NCBI GenBank assembly: GCA_017626555.1
Contig: JAGAIM010000002.1
Span: 1-64,000, forward strand
DNA from: Bacteroidales bacterium
GTDB taxonomy: Bacteria; Bacteroidota; Bacteroidia; Bacteroidales; UBA932
Direction of reading: 5' to 3'
Length of the DNA: 64,000 nucleotides
In this document: one piece after another, positions 1 through 8,169 of the stretch
Numbering within the stretch: the stretch's first letter is position 1
Layout: every line of letters begins with the position of its first letter
Program-made: the position numbers and the translations under genes
The notes under the pieces: generated by a model
Seen by the model: the letters and a program-made list of their open reading frames with translations, nothing else
Told to the model about the DNA's origin: nothing
The model's database searches: none

Positions 1-1
1 G

Positions 2-649
2 CCTGAGCAGGAGAAGTCAGACGCAACCGTGAAGAACCTTCTCAAGTACAAGCATCTTGTATTCGGTGTCATCGCCATCTTCCTTTATGTGGGAGTGGAG
101 GTAGGTATCCCGGGTACTCTCAACTTCTATCTCACCGACACTCTCGGCACAGCCAATGCAGCGACTACAGCAGGCTTTGTTGCAGGAACATACTGGTTCC
201 TTATGCTCTGCGGCCGTTTCATTTCAAGTTTCATCAGCGGCAAGGTGTCTAGCCGTACCCAACTTACCGTGACTTGCGCAGTGGGAATCGTTCTTGTGAT
301 CGCAGCGATGTTCTCGACAGAAGTTCAGGCATCTATGCCAGTGTTCACAGGTTCCGGTTTCGGAATGGCTCAGGTTCCGCTCACAGCGGTGCTTCTCGTC
401 CTCTGCGGTCTCTGCACCTCAGTGATGTGGGGAACGATCTTCAACCTTTCAGTAGAGGGTCTCGGCAAATATTCAGCACTTGCATCCGGTCTCTTTATGA
501 CAATGGTTGTGGGCGGCGGTGTGCTTCCTCTTCTTCAGGGTGCTATCGCTGACGCAGTCGGCTATGTACAGAGTTACTGGGTGATCGTAGTTGCCCTTGT
601 ATATATGTTGTGGTTTGCCGTATCCGGCTCTAAAGTTAAGAATGCATAA
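2..649 (+). CDS. Sugar MFS transporter, C-terminal part
   Basis: The open frame runs off the left edge of the window, so only the last 215 or so residues are present. It holds about six hydrophobic membrane segments, with the phrase VGVEVGIPGTLNFYL, which is typical of the FucP/GluP-like sugar:proton symporters of Bacteroidota. The protein would import a hexose across the inner membrane. Its stop codon shares one base with the start of galE (TAATG), so the two are almost certainly translated from one mRNA. That pairing suggests galactose or glucose as the substrate, but the substrate is inferred from context. The GTG at 29 is an internal codon, not the start. Confidence 0.85.
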   Translation, partial: PEQEKSDATVKNLLKYKHLVFGVIAIFLYVGVEVGIPGTLNFYLTDTLGTANAATTAGFVAGTYWFLMLCGRFISSFISGKVSSRTQLTVTCAVGIVLVIAAMFSTEVQASMPVFTGSGFGMAQVPLTAVLLVLCGLCTSVMWGTIFNLSVEGLGKYSALASGLFMTMVVGGGVLPLLQGAIADAVGYVQSYWVIVVALVYMLWFAVSGSKVKNA

Positions 650-1704
650 TGGCAAAGACAGTATTGGTGTCCGGTGGTGCCGGATATATCGGCAGTCACG
701 TGACTGTCGAACTCATCGGAAAAGGTTATGAGGTGGTTGTGGCTGACAATATGTCCAACTGTGATCTCACCTGTTTCGAAGGAGTGAAGAAAATCACAGG
801 CAGGGATGACATTCCGTTCCATCAGATCGATTGCTGCGACAGCGAGGCTGTAAACAGACTTTTCGATGAATATAAGATTGACGCGGTCATACATTTTGCT
901 GCCTTCAAGGCTGTGGGAGAGTCTGTAGCAGAGCCTCTTATGTACTATCGCAACAACCTCGTGTCTTTCATCAATATTCTTGAGGCAGCAAAGAATAAGG
1001 GAGGCTGCAATGTGCTCTTCTCTTCTTCCGCTACAGTTTATGGTGAGGCTGAGGTTCTTCCTGTGACTGAAAATACTCCACGTCTTCCATCCACTTCTCC
1101 GTACGGCAACACCAAGCAGATGTGCGAGGACATTCTTCGTGATGTAGTTTTCGCTACTGCAGGAAACGATGGTGCTGACGGTCAGGGAGTTGTGAAGGGA
1201 ATCGCTCTGCGTTACTTCAACCCTATCGGAGCACATCCTTCAGCGCTGATCGGAGAACTTCCACGTGGTGTTCCAAACAACCTTGTTCCTTTCATTACTC
1301 AGACAGCCATCGGCAAGCGTGAATGCCTGAGCATCTTCGGCAATGACTATCCTACTGAGGACGGTACTTGTCTTCGTGACTATATTGATGTAGTCGATCT
1401 GGCTAAGGCGCACGTTGCGGCAGTTTCAAGAATGGTTGAGGGAAGGATGAAGGAAGGATATGAGATATTCAATGTAGGCACAGGCCGTCCGGTGTCAGTG
1501 TATGAACTGGTAACTGCTTTTGAAAATGTCAATGGACTGAAACTCAACTACAAGTTCGTGGATCGTCGTCCTGGTGACGTGATGGCAATCTGGGCAGACA
1601 CTACACTCGCTAACGAAGAACTCGGCTGGAAGGCTGAACGTACTGTCGAGGAAACTTTGGCTTCTGCCTGGGCTTGGGAAAAGCATCTTGCAGAGCAGAA
1701 ATAA
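649..1704 (+). CDS. galE: UDP-glucose 4-epimerase
   Basis: Interconverts UDP-galactose and UDP-glucose in the Leloir pathway and supplies sugar nucleotides for surface glycans; cytoplasmic and NAD-dependent. The N-terminal Rossmann motif GGAGYIGSH is at residues 9-17, the SSSATVYG strand at 125-132, and the catalytic YxxxK is Y152 and K156. The RYFNPIGAH segment and the C-terminal substrate-binding region are intact. The length of 351 residues is normal for the family (about 340). The start overlaps the stop of the MFS transporter by one base, so translational coupling is likely, which fits joint galactose uptake and use. Confidence 0.95.
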   Translation: MAKTVLVSGGAGYIGSHVTVELIGKGYEVVVADNMSNCDLTCFEGVKKITGRDDIPFHQIDCCDSEAVNRLFDEYKIDAVIHFAAFKAVGESVAEPLMYYRNNLVSFINILEAAKNKGGCNVLFSSSATVYGEAEVLPVTENTPRLPSTSPYGNTKQMCEDILRDVVFATAGNDGADGQGVVKGIALRYFNPIGAHPSALIGELPRGVPNNLVPFITQTAIGKRECLSIFGNDYPTEDGTCLRDYIDVVDLAKAHVAAVSRMVEGRMKEGYEIFNVGTGRPVSVYELVTAFENVNGLKLNYKFVDRRPGDVMAIWADTTLANEELGWKAERTVEETLASAWAWEKHLAEQK

Positions 1705-1728
1705 TCATATAATTAATATTTTACTTTA

Positions 1729-2499
1729 ATGAAGAAACTTATGTTTTTTGCAGCAATGACTGCTGCTGTTATGATGTGCTTTTCTGCTTGTCAGGAGAAG
1801 CCTGAGGATGGCAAGACTCCAACAGGAAACGAATGTCCGGATTGCGGTGAGGATCCGTGTGTCTGCGAGCCGGGCTCGACTACTGCGATTCAGATTGATG
1901 GTGATTACGCTGATTGGGATGCACTTCAAGGTGCCCAGATCGCTACTTGTCCTGCTGATGATGTTATGTATGAACAACTCAAGACTTTCAAGGCATACGC
2001 TGACGAGGAGTTCATCTATATTTTCTGCGAGTTCCAGCCAGAGAATACACTCGTGTTCGTTCCTTATTTCGATCTTGACAATGACCCTTCTACAGGAAAC
2101 GACTCCAAGTGGAGCGGCGCCGGTTATGAAGGAAAGGCTGAAGGTGGCGTATTTGCTGAAGAGACAACAGATGATGGTCCTGTCCAGGGCGCTCCTCAGG
2201 CTTGGGATCCTGCATTCTACCAATATACAGATGCAGGTACTGAGAAGGTGCTTGATTCAGGTATGGCAGTGCTTTCAAGTGTACCGGCTGCCTACAAGAA
2301 TGGCAACTGGGCATTCGAGGCTTCTATCCTTCGCTCGGTAGTTCTTGAAGCATACGGTATTTCTGATGCGACACAGTTCACTATGGGAATGTATCAGTAC
2401 GACCTTGACTGGTCTTGCATCGGACAACTTCCTTGCAAGACTTTTGCTCAGAAGGACGCTGGTGAACTTGAGCCTATGCTCACGATCACTCTTCCGTAA
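1729..2499 (+). CDS. Lipoprotein with a CBM9/DOMON-like domain
   Basis: A 256-residue exported lipoprotein: a short charged N-terminus, a hydrophobic stretch, and a lipobox ending FSAC with the lipidated cysteine at residue 21. After a linker with several C-P-x-C pairs (CPDCGEDPCVC) comes a domain starting IQIDGDYADW, which resembles the opening strand of carbohydrate-binding module 9 or DOMON-like domains. I cannot assign a ligand. It lies 24 bp after galE and 37 bp before another lipoprotein gene in the same direction, so it may head a three-gene run of secreted proteins. The membrane face is unproven, though Bacteroidota lipoproteins often reach the outer surface. Confidence 0.75.
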   Translation: MKKLMFFAAMTAAVMMCFSACQEKPEDGKTPTGNECPDCGEDPCVCEPGSTTAIQIDGDYADWDALQGAQIATCPADDVMYEQLKTFKAYADEEFIYIFCEFQPENTLVFVPYFDLDNDPSTGNDSKWSGAGYEGKAEGGVFAEETTDDGPVQGAPQAWDPAFYQYTDAGTEKVLDSGMAVLSSVPAAYKNGNWAFEASILRSVVLEAYGISDATQFTMGMYQYDLDWSCIGQLPCKTFAQKDAGELEPMLTITLP

Positions 2500-2536
2500 T
2501 ATGATAAAAATTAAATAAAACTAATAATCGATCAAT

Positions 2537-3856
2537 ATGAAATTGCGTTATTTTTTATTTGCGCTTCTGATTCCTGTTATGATCTGCTGCAATCCTGCAG
2601 ATCCTAACACAGATGTCAAGGATCCTGATCAGGAACAAGTGGATCCGACTCCGGATCCTGAACCGGATCCTACACCGACCCCGACTCCTACTCCTACACC
2701 GGAGCCGGAACTTGCTCCTGAGATCAAGAGCGGTGACTGCGTGCTTGCTCCTAATGCAAATGCAGAGAAGTTCGTTTCAGAAGTAACTTATCCTGACCGC
2801 GACTATTCATACTCTGTGGTTATGGACTATCACGGCGGTTATAACGGTAATCTTGGTGAAGGTGAATCTGTAAAGTCGGACAAGCCAAGCGAATACACCC
2901 TCAGATGGACTGCAGATGAGGCTGCCGGAAAACTCAAACTCGAACTTGCAGAGAACGAGACAGGCTGGAAGATGGAACAGGAGATTTCCGCAGGTGAAAG
3001 CAATGTTGTCGTGACAAACCTCACACCGAATGTACATTATACATATAAGGTGTCTTCAATTGAAAACGGTACTGTTATGACCGAGGGTAACTTCAGCACA
3101 TACGGAAGCATCCGTCAGGTGTTCTTCAAGACACGTGTGCGCAACGGACGTGACCTTGGCGGCTGGCAGACATACGACGGAAAGATGGTGAAGTACCATA
3201 AGATTTACCGTACAGGAAGATGGGAGTCCGGCACTATGAGCAATAGCGGTAAGAAGGCCATCATCGCTGAGGGCGTGAAGGCACAACTTGACCTCCGCAA
3301 TACAAGCGACGTTTGCGAAAAGGCGACCATCGATGGAATGGATTTCTGCGCTCCTATCATCGAGACAGGTGGAGATTCAATGCTTAAGGCTGAAGGCGGC
3401 GACAAGACCCGTCAGTGTATGCAGTTCATAATCGACTGTATCAAGGCTGACAAACCGGTCATCTTCCACTGCTCACTTGGCCGTGACCGTACAGGTACTC
3501 TCGGTATGATCATCCTTGGTCTCCTTGACGTTGTTGAGGGTGACATTTCAAAGGAATACGAGGTTACCTACTTCTCACCACGAGGTTGGAGTATCGCGGA
3601 ATCTGAGACTTACAAGACATTCCAGAACAAGCGTACTACCTGGGCATACAAGCCGGCAGCGGAGTATATCTGGGCAGGTAAGTATCCAAATGCGACATAC
3701 GAGTTTGTGGATGATGTGAATTCTCCGGACTATACACCATTCTCAGTCCGTATCGAGAAGTATCTCCTTGATATCGGAATTTCACAGGCAGATATAGATA
3801 CGTTCCGTGATCTTATGCTCACAGAACCGTATGCCGATCTTTCACCTGCTGAATAA
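2537..3856 (+). CDS. Lipoprotein tyrosine-type phosphatase
   Basis: A 439-residue lipoprotein. The signal peptide ends at the paired cysteines C17/C18, followed by a long Pro/Thr/Asp/Glu linker (about 25-60). Residues 65-190 look like a fibronectin-III-like beta domain. From about 195 the protein matches the tyrosine phosphatase family PF13350: FFKTRVRNGRDLGGW, then the active-site loop HCSLGRDRTG with the nucleophile C312 and R318 (CX5R). It should remove phosphate from a phosphoester outside the cytoplasm; protein, lipid or inositol phosphate are all possible substrates. Genes for a lipoprotein and an amidohydrolase flank it at 37 and 17 bp, suggesting one transcript. Confidence 0.85.
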   Translation: MKLRYFLFALLIPVMICCNPADPNTDVKDPDQEQVDPTPDPEPDPTPTPTPTPTPEPELAPEIKSGDCVLAPNANAEKFVSEVTYPDRDYSYSVVMDYHGGYNGNLGEGESVKSDKPSEYTLRWTADEAAGKLKLELAENETGWKMEQEISAGESNVVVTNLTPNVHYTYKVSSIENGTVMTEGNFSTYGSIRQVFFKTRVRNGRDLGGWQTYDGKMVKYHKIYRTGRWESGTMSNSGKKAIIAEGVKAQLDLRNTSDVCEKATIDGMDFCAPIIETGGDSMLKAEGGDKTRQCMQFIIDCIKADKPVIFHCSLGRDRTGTLGMIILGLLDVVEGDISKEYEVTYFSPRGWSIAESETYKTFQNKRTTWAYKPAAEYIWAGKYPNATYEFVDDVNSPDYTPFSVRIEKYLLDIGISQADIDTFRDLMLTEPYADLSPAE

Positions 3857-3873
3857 TCAACTTTTATAATACT

Positions 3874-4974
3874 ATGAAATATTTTGGTATTCTTGCAGTT
3901 GGCGCGATGGCCGTCGCGTCAACTGCTTGTCATAATGTACAGAATGAAGTGAAGTCCGATGCTGACTTTGCTGCAGAACTTAAATTGGCTGATTACAGGC
4001 CTGTTTCAGTATTCAAGATTCCTGTATCGGACATCCGTCAGGCTTCTTTCCCAGTGATAGATATGCATTCGCATTCATATCTGCACAGCGTTGAGGAACT
4101 GGAACAGTGGGTCAGGAATATGGATGAGAACAATATCGAAAAGATTGTCATCCACACAGGAACGTACGGTGAGGAATTTGATGCTCTGTATGATTTGTAC
4201 AAAGGAGTATCAGACAGATTCGAACTTTGGTGCGGCATCGATATGTCCTCCTGGGGCACTCCTGATTTCCCTGCCAAGGCGGTAGCGGAACTTGAACGTT
4301 GCTGGAAGAAAGGAGCAAAGGGAGTGGGCGAATTGAGTGACAAGGGACTTGGTGAGAAACTTTCCAGAAAGGTTAAGGAACCAGGTCTTCACCTGAATGA
4401 TGACCTGTTGGTTCCGATATTCTCCAAATGTGCGGAACTTGGAATGCCGGTAAACTGTCACATCGGTGATCCGGTGTGGATGTATGAAGATATCGATGAG
4501 CACAATGACGGATATATGAATGCGTCAAAGTGGAAGATCGATATGTCGCAGCCAGGCATTCTTGATCTGTATGAACTTGTTGCAACTATGGAAGAGACTT
4601 GTGTGAAGAATCCTCAGACAACCTTCATTGCTTGCCATTTTATGAACATAGGACACGACTATGACTACTTGGGACAGGTTCTTGACAGGCATCCTAATCT
4701 TTATATAGACAACTCTGCACGTCATCTGGAGTCAAGTGCGACACCTCGTGCGACAAAGAAGTTCTATGAGAAGTATGCCGACAGGATTGTTTTTGGTACA
4801 GACAACAATCCGAGTCCTACTATGTACAGGCTTCAGTGGAGGATTCTTGAATCGGAGGATGAACATTTCTATTCACCTTCACAGACCTACCATTGGCCTC
4901 TTCACGGAATAGGACTCGAAAAGGATGTACTCGAGAAAATCTATCGCATCAATGCGCAGAAGATTATGCGCTAG
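3874..4974 (+). CDS. Exported amidohydrolase (PF04909-like), probable lipoprotein
   Basis: A TIM-barrel metal-dependent hydrolase of the amidohydrolase-2 type. The N-terminal segment ends in a lipobox (STAC, C19), so the enzyme is probably membrane-anchored and periplasmic or surface-exposed. Metal-binding features are visible: HxH at H65 and H67, H196 in CHIGDP, H255 in ACHFMN, and D310 in FGTDNNP. The length of 366 residues fits the family. It follows the phosphatase gene by 17 bp. Family members hydrolyse or decarboxylate small cyclic or aromatic compounds; no substrate can be read from the sequence. Its last 11 bases overlap the end of asd on the other strand. Confidence 0.85.
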   Translation: MKYFGILAVGAMAVASTACHNVQNEVKSDADFAAELKLADYRPVSVFKIPVSDIRQASFPVIDMHSHSYLHSVEELEQWVRNMDENNIEKIVIHTGTYGEEFDALYDLYKGVSDRFELWCGIDMSSWGTPDFPAKAVAELERCWKKGAKGVGELSDKGLGEKLSRKVKEPGLHLNDDLLVPIFSKCAELGMPVNCHIGDPVWMYEDIDEHNDGYMNASKWKIDMSQPGILDLYELVATMEETCVKNPQTTFIACHFMNIGHDYDYLGQVLDRHPNLYIDNSARHLESSATPRATKKFYEKYADRIVFGTDNNPSPTMYRLQWRILESEDEHFYSPSQTYHWPLHGIGLEKDVLEKIYRINAQKIMR

Positions 4975-5971
4975 GTAAGAATCCCTTCTCGATCAGTTTC
5001 TCTGCAATCTGTACAGCGTTTGTTGCCGCTCCTTTGCGGAGGTTGTCAGCAACGCACCAGAAATTGAGCCCGTATTTAACTGATGGATCTCTGCGGATGC
5101 GTCCTACGAACACATCGTTCTTGCCCCAGGCATACAGTGGCATAGGATAGATGTTGTTCGCAGGATCGTCCTGGAGTGTCACTCCTGGCATCTCTTCCAT
5201 CATCCTGCGAACGTCCTCAAGTGTGAAATCCTTTTCAAATTCGAGGTTGACAGACTCGGAATGGCCGCCCTGAACAGGTACACGGACTGTTGTAGGGGAT
5301 ACTCCGATGCTGTCGTCTCCGAATATCTTATGTGTCTCGTTGACCATCTTCATTTCCTCCTTGGTATATCCGGTCTCAAGGAAGGAGTCGATGTGAGGAA
5401 GAATATTCTGATCGATAGGATGCGGATAGACTGCAGGGTATTCGCCCCATTTACCACCGGCGCGCTCTGCTGTCATCTGATCCATCGCCTTGTAGCCTGT
5501 GCCTGTAACTGACTGATATGTTGATACAACGATACGCTTGATCCTGTATGCTTTGTGAAGAGGCCACAGAGGCAGGAGCATCTGGATGGTCGAGCAGTTA
5601 GGATTGGCGATGATCATATCGTTTTCCTCTATAACATCCCCGTTGATTTCCGGTACTACAAGTTTCTTTGTCGGATCCATTCGCCATTGTGATGAATTGT
5701 CAACTACGCGTGTGCCGACTTCAGCAAATTTTGGTGCAAGTTCTGCGGAGGTGCTTCCTCCGGCAGAGAATAGAGCGAGGTCGGGGCGTGCTGCAATCGC
5801 ATCTTCAGCACTTACGACAGTCCATTCCTTGCCCTGGAATGTTATTTTGCGTCCTACCGACTTTGCCGAAGCCACCGGAAGGAGTTCCGTCACGGGGAAA
5901 TTTCTTTCTGCCAGAACTTCCAGCATTCTTGTGCCAACCAGTCCTGTGGCACCTACTACTGCTACTTTCAT
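4964..5971 (-). CDS. asd: Aspartate-semialdehyde dehydrogenase
   Basis: Reduces aspartyl phosphate to aspartate semialdehyde, the branch point to lysine/diaminopimelate, threonine and methionine; cytoplasmic, NADPH-dependent. The N-terminal nucleotide-binding motif GATGLVG is at residues 7-13, the active-site cysteine is C126 in NPNCST, and a later GGHSESVN holds the conserved histidine. The length of 335 residues is normal. It is transcribed away from a repeat-rich region whose first 142-bp unit starts three bases before the start codon, so its leader and probable promoter lie inside duplicated DNA. The 3' end overlaps the convergent amidohydrolase gene by 11 bp. Confidence 0.95.
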   Translation of the reverse strand: MKVAVVGATGLVGTRMLEVLAERNFPVTELLPVASAKSVGRKITFQGKEWTVVSAEDAIAARPDLALFSAGGSTSAELAPKFAEVGTRVVDNSSQWRMDPTKKLVVPEINGDVIEENDMIIANPNCSTIQMLLPLWPLHKAYRIKRIVVSTYQSVTGTGYKAMDQMTAERAGGKWGEYPAVYPHPIDQNILPHIDSFLETGYTKEEMKMVNETHKIFGDDSIGVSPTTVRVPVQGGHSESVNLEFEKDFTLEDVRRMMEEMPGVTLQDDPANNIYPMPLYAWGKNDVFVGRIRRDPSVKYGLNFWCVADNLRKGAATNAVQIAEKLIEKGFLPSA

Positions 5972-5973
5972 AT

Positions 5974-6310
5974 TTTCTTACCTTATAACTTTATTTAATA
6001 TCTCATAACTTGTCACTGTTTCGGAGGTCGTGCATAAATATGAAAATATATCTACGTTACCCTCCTCCTAAATCCTCCTCCTCGGGAGTAGGACTTACTA
6101 TCGCTTCGCTCGAAGTTTCTTACCTTATAACTTTATTTAATATCTCATAACTTGTCACTATTTCGGAGGTCGTGCATAAATATGAAAATATATCTACGTT
6201 ACCCTCCTCCTAAATCCTCCTCCTCGGGAGTAGGACTTACTATCGCTTCGCTCGAAGTTTCTTACCTTATGACTTTAATTAATATTTCTAAACATATCAC
6301 TTTTTCGAGG
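5974..6310. repeat. 142-bp direct tandem repeat upstream of asd
   Basis: Two full copies (5974-6115 and 6116-6257) are nearly identical, with an exact period of 142 bp. A decayed third copy begins at 6258 and fades at about 6310. On the minus strand the unit is the leader and upstream region of asd, so the probable promoter has been duplicated in tandem. The short open frame at 6152-6340 lies across the repeats and looks like no protein. No other gene is visible in the 350-bp stretch. Confidence 0.9.
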
Positions 6311-6353
6311 TGTACCTCTTGTCATTTCGACCGAGCGTAGCGAGTGGAGAAAT

Positions 6354-6647
6354 CTATATGGTGATATTCTTACCTAAATCCATTAAATCTGGATTCAATG
6401 TTTTAATAAGCCATTCTTTTTTCTCCCGCCTCCATTTCTTCAGCTTCTTTTCTCGTTCAATAGCCTGATTGATATCAGAATATTCTTCGTAATATACTAG
6501 TTTGCAACAATTGTATTTCTGTGAAAATCCAGGAATCGATCCACTTTTGTGTTCTGTAACCCTTCGTTCTATGTCATTTGTCACACCAATATATAATGTT
6601 GAGTTATTTGGACTTGACATTATATATGTGTAGTATGTGTTGTACAT
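6354..6647 (-). CDS. Small GIY-YIG endonuclease-domain protein
   Basis: A 97-residue single-domain GIY-YIG protein of the UvrC N-terminal/YhbQ type. The start was placed at MYNTYYTYIM because this begins the GIY motif region (YYTYIM, then LYIGVTNDIERRV); the extra upstream residues in the open frame are only translated repeat. The motif order is Y-T-Y-I, then TLYIGVTND with the conserved R after it, H at EHKSG, then E and K/R-rich helices (AIEREKKLKKWRREKK). Such proteins cut DNA. The gene sits inside inverted repeats whose left arm holds its stop codon, which suggests it travels with them. It is AT-rich compared with its neighbours. Confidence 0.8.
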   Translation of the reverse strand: MYNTYYTYIMSSPNNSTLYIGVTNDIERRVTEHKSGSIPGFSQKYNCCKLVYYEEYSDINQAIEREKKLKKWRREKKEWLIKTLNPDLMDLGKNITI

Positions 6648-6673
6648 ATTTCTTTTATAGATTTCTCGACTTC

Positions 6674-6753
6674 GCTCGAAATGACAATGTAATTTGCTCG
6701 AAATGACAATGTAATTCGCTCGAAATGACAATGTGTTCGCTCGAAATGACAAT
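6674..6753. repeat. Four-copy 21-22-bp tandem repeat
   Basis: The core GCTCGAAATGACAAT starts at 6674, 6696, 6718 and 6739, a spacing of 22, 22 and 21 bp. It repeats the outer arm of the GIY-YIG element's right end and stops 13 bp before the end of metY. Regular microsatellite-like growth from one palindrome arm is the simplest reading. Confidence 0.85.
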
Positions 6754-6765
6754 CAATATCAGTTG

Positions 6766-8040
6766 CTACAATGCAGCGTCAAGGTCTGCGATGAGGTCAT
6801 CAACATTTTCTATGCCGACGCTGAGGCGGAGCATATTAGGATAAACACCTGCTGCCACCTGCTCCTCAGGACTGAGTTGCGAGTGGGTCGTTGAAGCCGG
6901 GTGTACAATGAGCGACTTGGCATCACCTACGCTGCCGACGTGAAGGATGAGTTCAAGACGGGTGACCAGTGCGGCCGCAGCGTCGAATCCTCCTTTTACA
7001 CGGAATGTAAGCACACCTCCGAATCCGTGACGCAGATACTTGCATCCGAGTTCGTGATAAGGATTGCTCTTGAGGCCTGGATAATTAACGCTCTCTACAG
7101 CCGGATGCTTCTCAAGGAATTCTGCTACTGCAAGCGCATTGTCGCAGCAACGTTCCGCCCTCAATGACAGAGTCTCCAGACCTTGAAGCATCAGGAATGA
7201 ATTGAAAGGTGAAGCGGCCGGTCCTATATTGCGGAGACCGTCCACGCGTACACGTCCGGCGAATGCTGCATCACCGAACACTTCCTTGTAAACCAGACCG
7301 TGATAACTCTCGGATGGGGCAGCCAGAAGCGGGTATTTCTCAGGTGTCCAGTCGAAGTTGCCTCCGTCAACCACCACTCCGCCGAGGGCTGTACCGTGTC
7401 CGCAGATCCATTTGGTAGCAGAATGTATGGAAACATTGGCACCCCACTCGAAAGGACGGAAAAGATATCCTCCCATACCGAAAGTGTTGTCAACCATTAC
7501 GCAGATGCCCTTCCTGCGTGCCATCTCCACGATCGGCTCATAGTCAGGGATATTGAATGCCGGATTGCCGATGTTCTCGAGGAAGATGGCTTTTGTACGT
7601 CCGTCAACAAGTGACTCAAGGTCTGCGGCGCTGTCGCTCTTTGCAAAGCGTACCTCGATACCCATATCACGGAGGGTGATGGCGAACATCGTGAATGTAC
7701 CTCCATAAAGGAAAGGCTGGGCCACGATGTTGTCACCGGGACCGCAGATGTTGGTGATGGAGAGGAATACCGCTGACTGGCCTGAGGCTGTCGAAACGGC
7801 GGCCACGCCTCCTTCGAGGGCTGCCATACGCTTTTCAAACACCTCGTTTGTGGTGTTGGTGATACGTGTATATATGTTGCCCGGACGCTTGAGTTCGAAA
7901 AGTTCTGCGCCGTACTGCATATCGTCGAAAGTATATGCGGTGCTCTGATAGATCGGCACTGCCGTACCCTTCGATACCGGGTCTATCTCCTGTCCGGCCC
8001 TTACCTGAAGGGTCTCGAACCTGTAATTCTTCTTTTCCAT
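6766..8040 (-). CDS. metY: O-acetylhomoserine sulfhydrylase (PLP enzyme)
   Basis: Makes homocysteine from O-acetylhomoserine and sulfide; cytoplasmic, PLP-dependent, Cys/Met metabolism family. The start is set at MEKKNYRFETLQVRAG, giving 424 residues, close to the usual 425-430; the upstream frame contains only leader DNA. The PLP lysine is K210 in SIHSATKW, and the YxR pair near 57-59 (IYTRI) and the GNP motif near 158-160 are present. It lies downstream of metX and thrA on the same strand and completes the homoserine-to-homocysteine path. A 129-bp gap to thrA holds two inverted-repeat modules that may control its expression separately. Confidence 0.93.
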   Translation of the reverse strand: MEKKNYRFETLQVRAGQEIDPVSKGTAVPIYQSTAYTFDDMQYGAELFELKRPGNIYTRITNTTNEVFEKRMAALEGGVAAVSTASGQSAVFLSITNICGPGDNIVAQPFLYGGTFTMFAITLRDMGIEVRFAKSDSAADLESLVDGRTKAIFLENIGNPAFNIPDYEPIVEMARRKGICVMVDNTFGMGGYLFRPFEWGANVSIHSATKWICGHGTALGGVVVDGGNFDWTPEKYPLLAAPSESYHGLVYKEVFGDAAFAGRVRVDGLRNIGPAASPFNSFLMLQGLETLSLRAERCCDNALAVAEFLEKHPAVESVNYPGLKSNPYHELGCKYLRHGFGGVLTFRVKGGFDAAAALVTRLELILHVGSVGDAKSLIVHPASTTHSQLSPEEQVAAGVYPNMLRLSVGIENVDDLIADLDAAL

Positions 8041-8053
8041 AATTTTGTTTTTT

Positions 8054-8164
8054 GTTCTAGTGAACTTTGATGTCTTAAACTTCACTGGAACTATGGTAAA
8101 ACAGTTGTTTCAGTTATTTTTCGGATGTTCTGGTGAACTGTTTGGAACGAATCTTCACTAGAAC
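8054..8164. promoter_or_regulatory. Two paired inverted-repeat modules in the thrA-metY gap
   Basis: Four 12-bp sites occur: GTTCTAGTGAAC (8054), CTTCACTGGAAC (8080), GTTCTGGTGAAC (8127) and CTTCACTAGAAC (8153). They form two dyads, each with starts 26 bp apart, and the dyads are 73 bp apart. The spacers differ while the arms are kept. In the metY leader RNA each dyad could form a stem of 10-11 bp with a loop of about 15 nt. They could be operators, attenuators or remnants of a small repeat element; nothing decides between these. Confidence 0.6.
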
Positions 8165-8169
8165 TGTTT

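Larger units (their letters stand above)
6321..6753. mobile_element. Palindrome-ended element carrying a GIY-YIG nuclease gene
   Basis: The GIY-YIG gene is bracketed by inverted repeats. The left end (6321-6357) begins GTCATTTCGA and ends AGAAATCTAT; the right end (6657-6685) is the inverse of these two 10-bp arms with a different, shorter middle. The left arm covers the stop codon of the gene. Beyond the right arm, four copies of GCTCGAAATGACAAT continue to 6753. GTCATTTCGA-type palindromes are recognisable as dispersed repeats in other Bacteroidota genomes; that the nuclease moves them is inference. Confidence 0.6.

Noticed and set aside
6152-6340. 62-residue frame in the 142-bp repeats
   Set aside because: Translation of repeat DNA crossing two repeat units, with no conserved features.
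6674-6753. Possible CRISPR array
   Set aside because: Period of 21-22 bp with almost no unique spacer and no cas genes; it is a plain tandem repeat of a palindrome arm.
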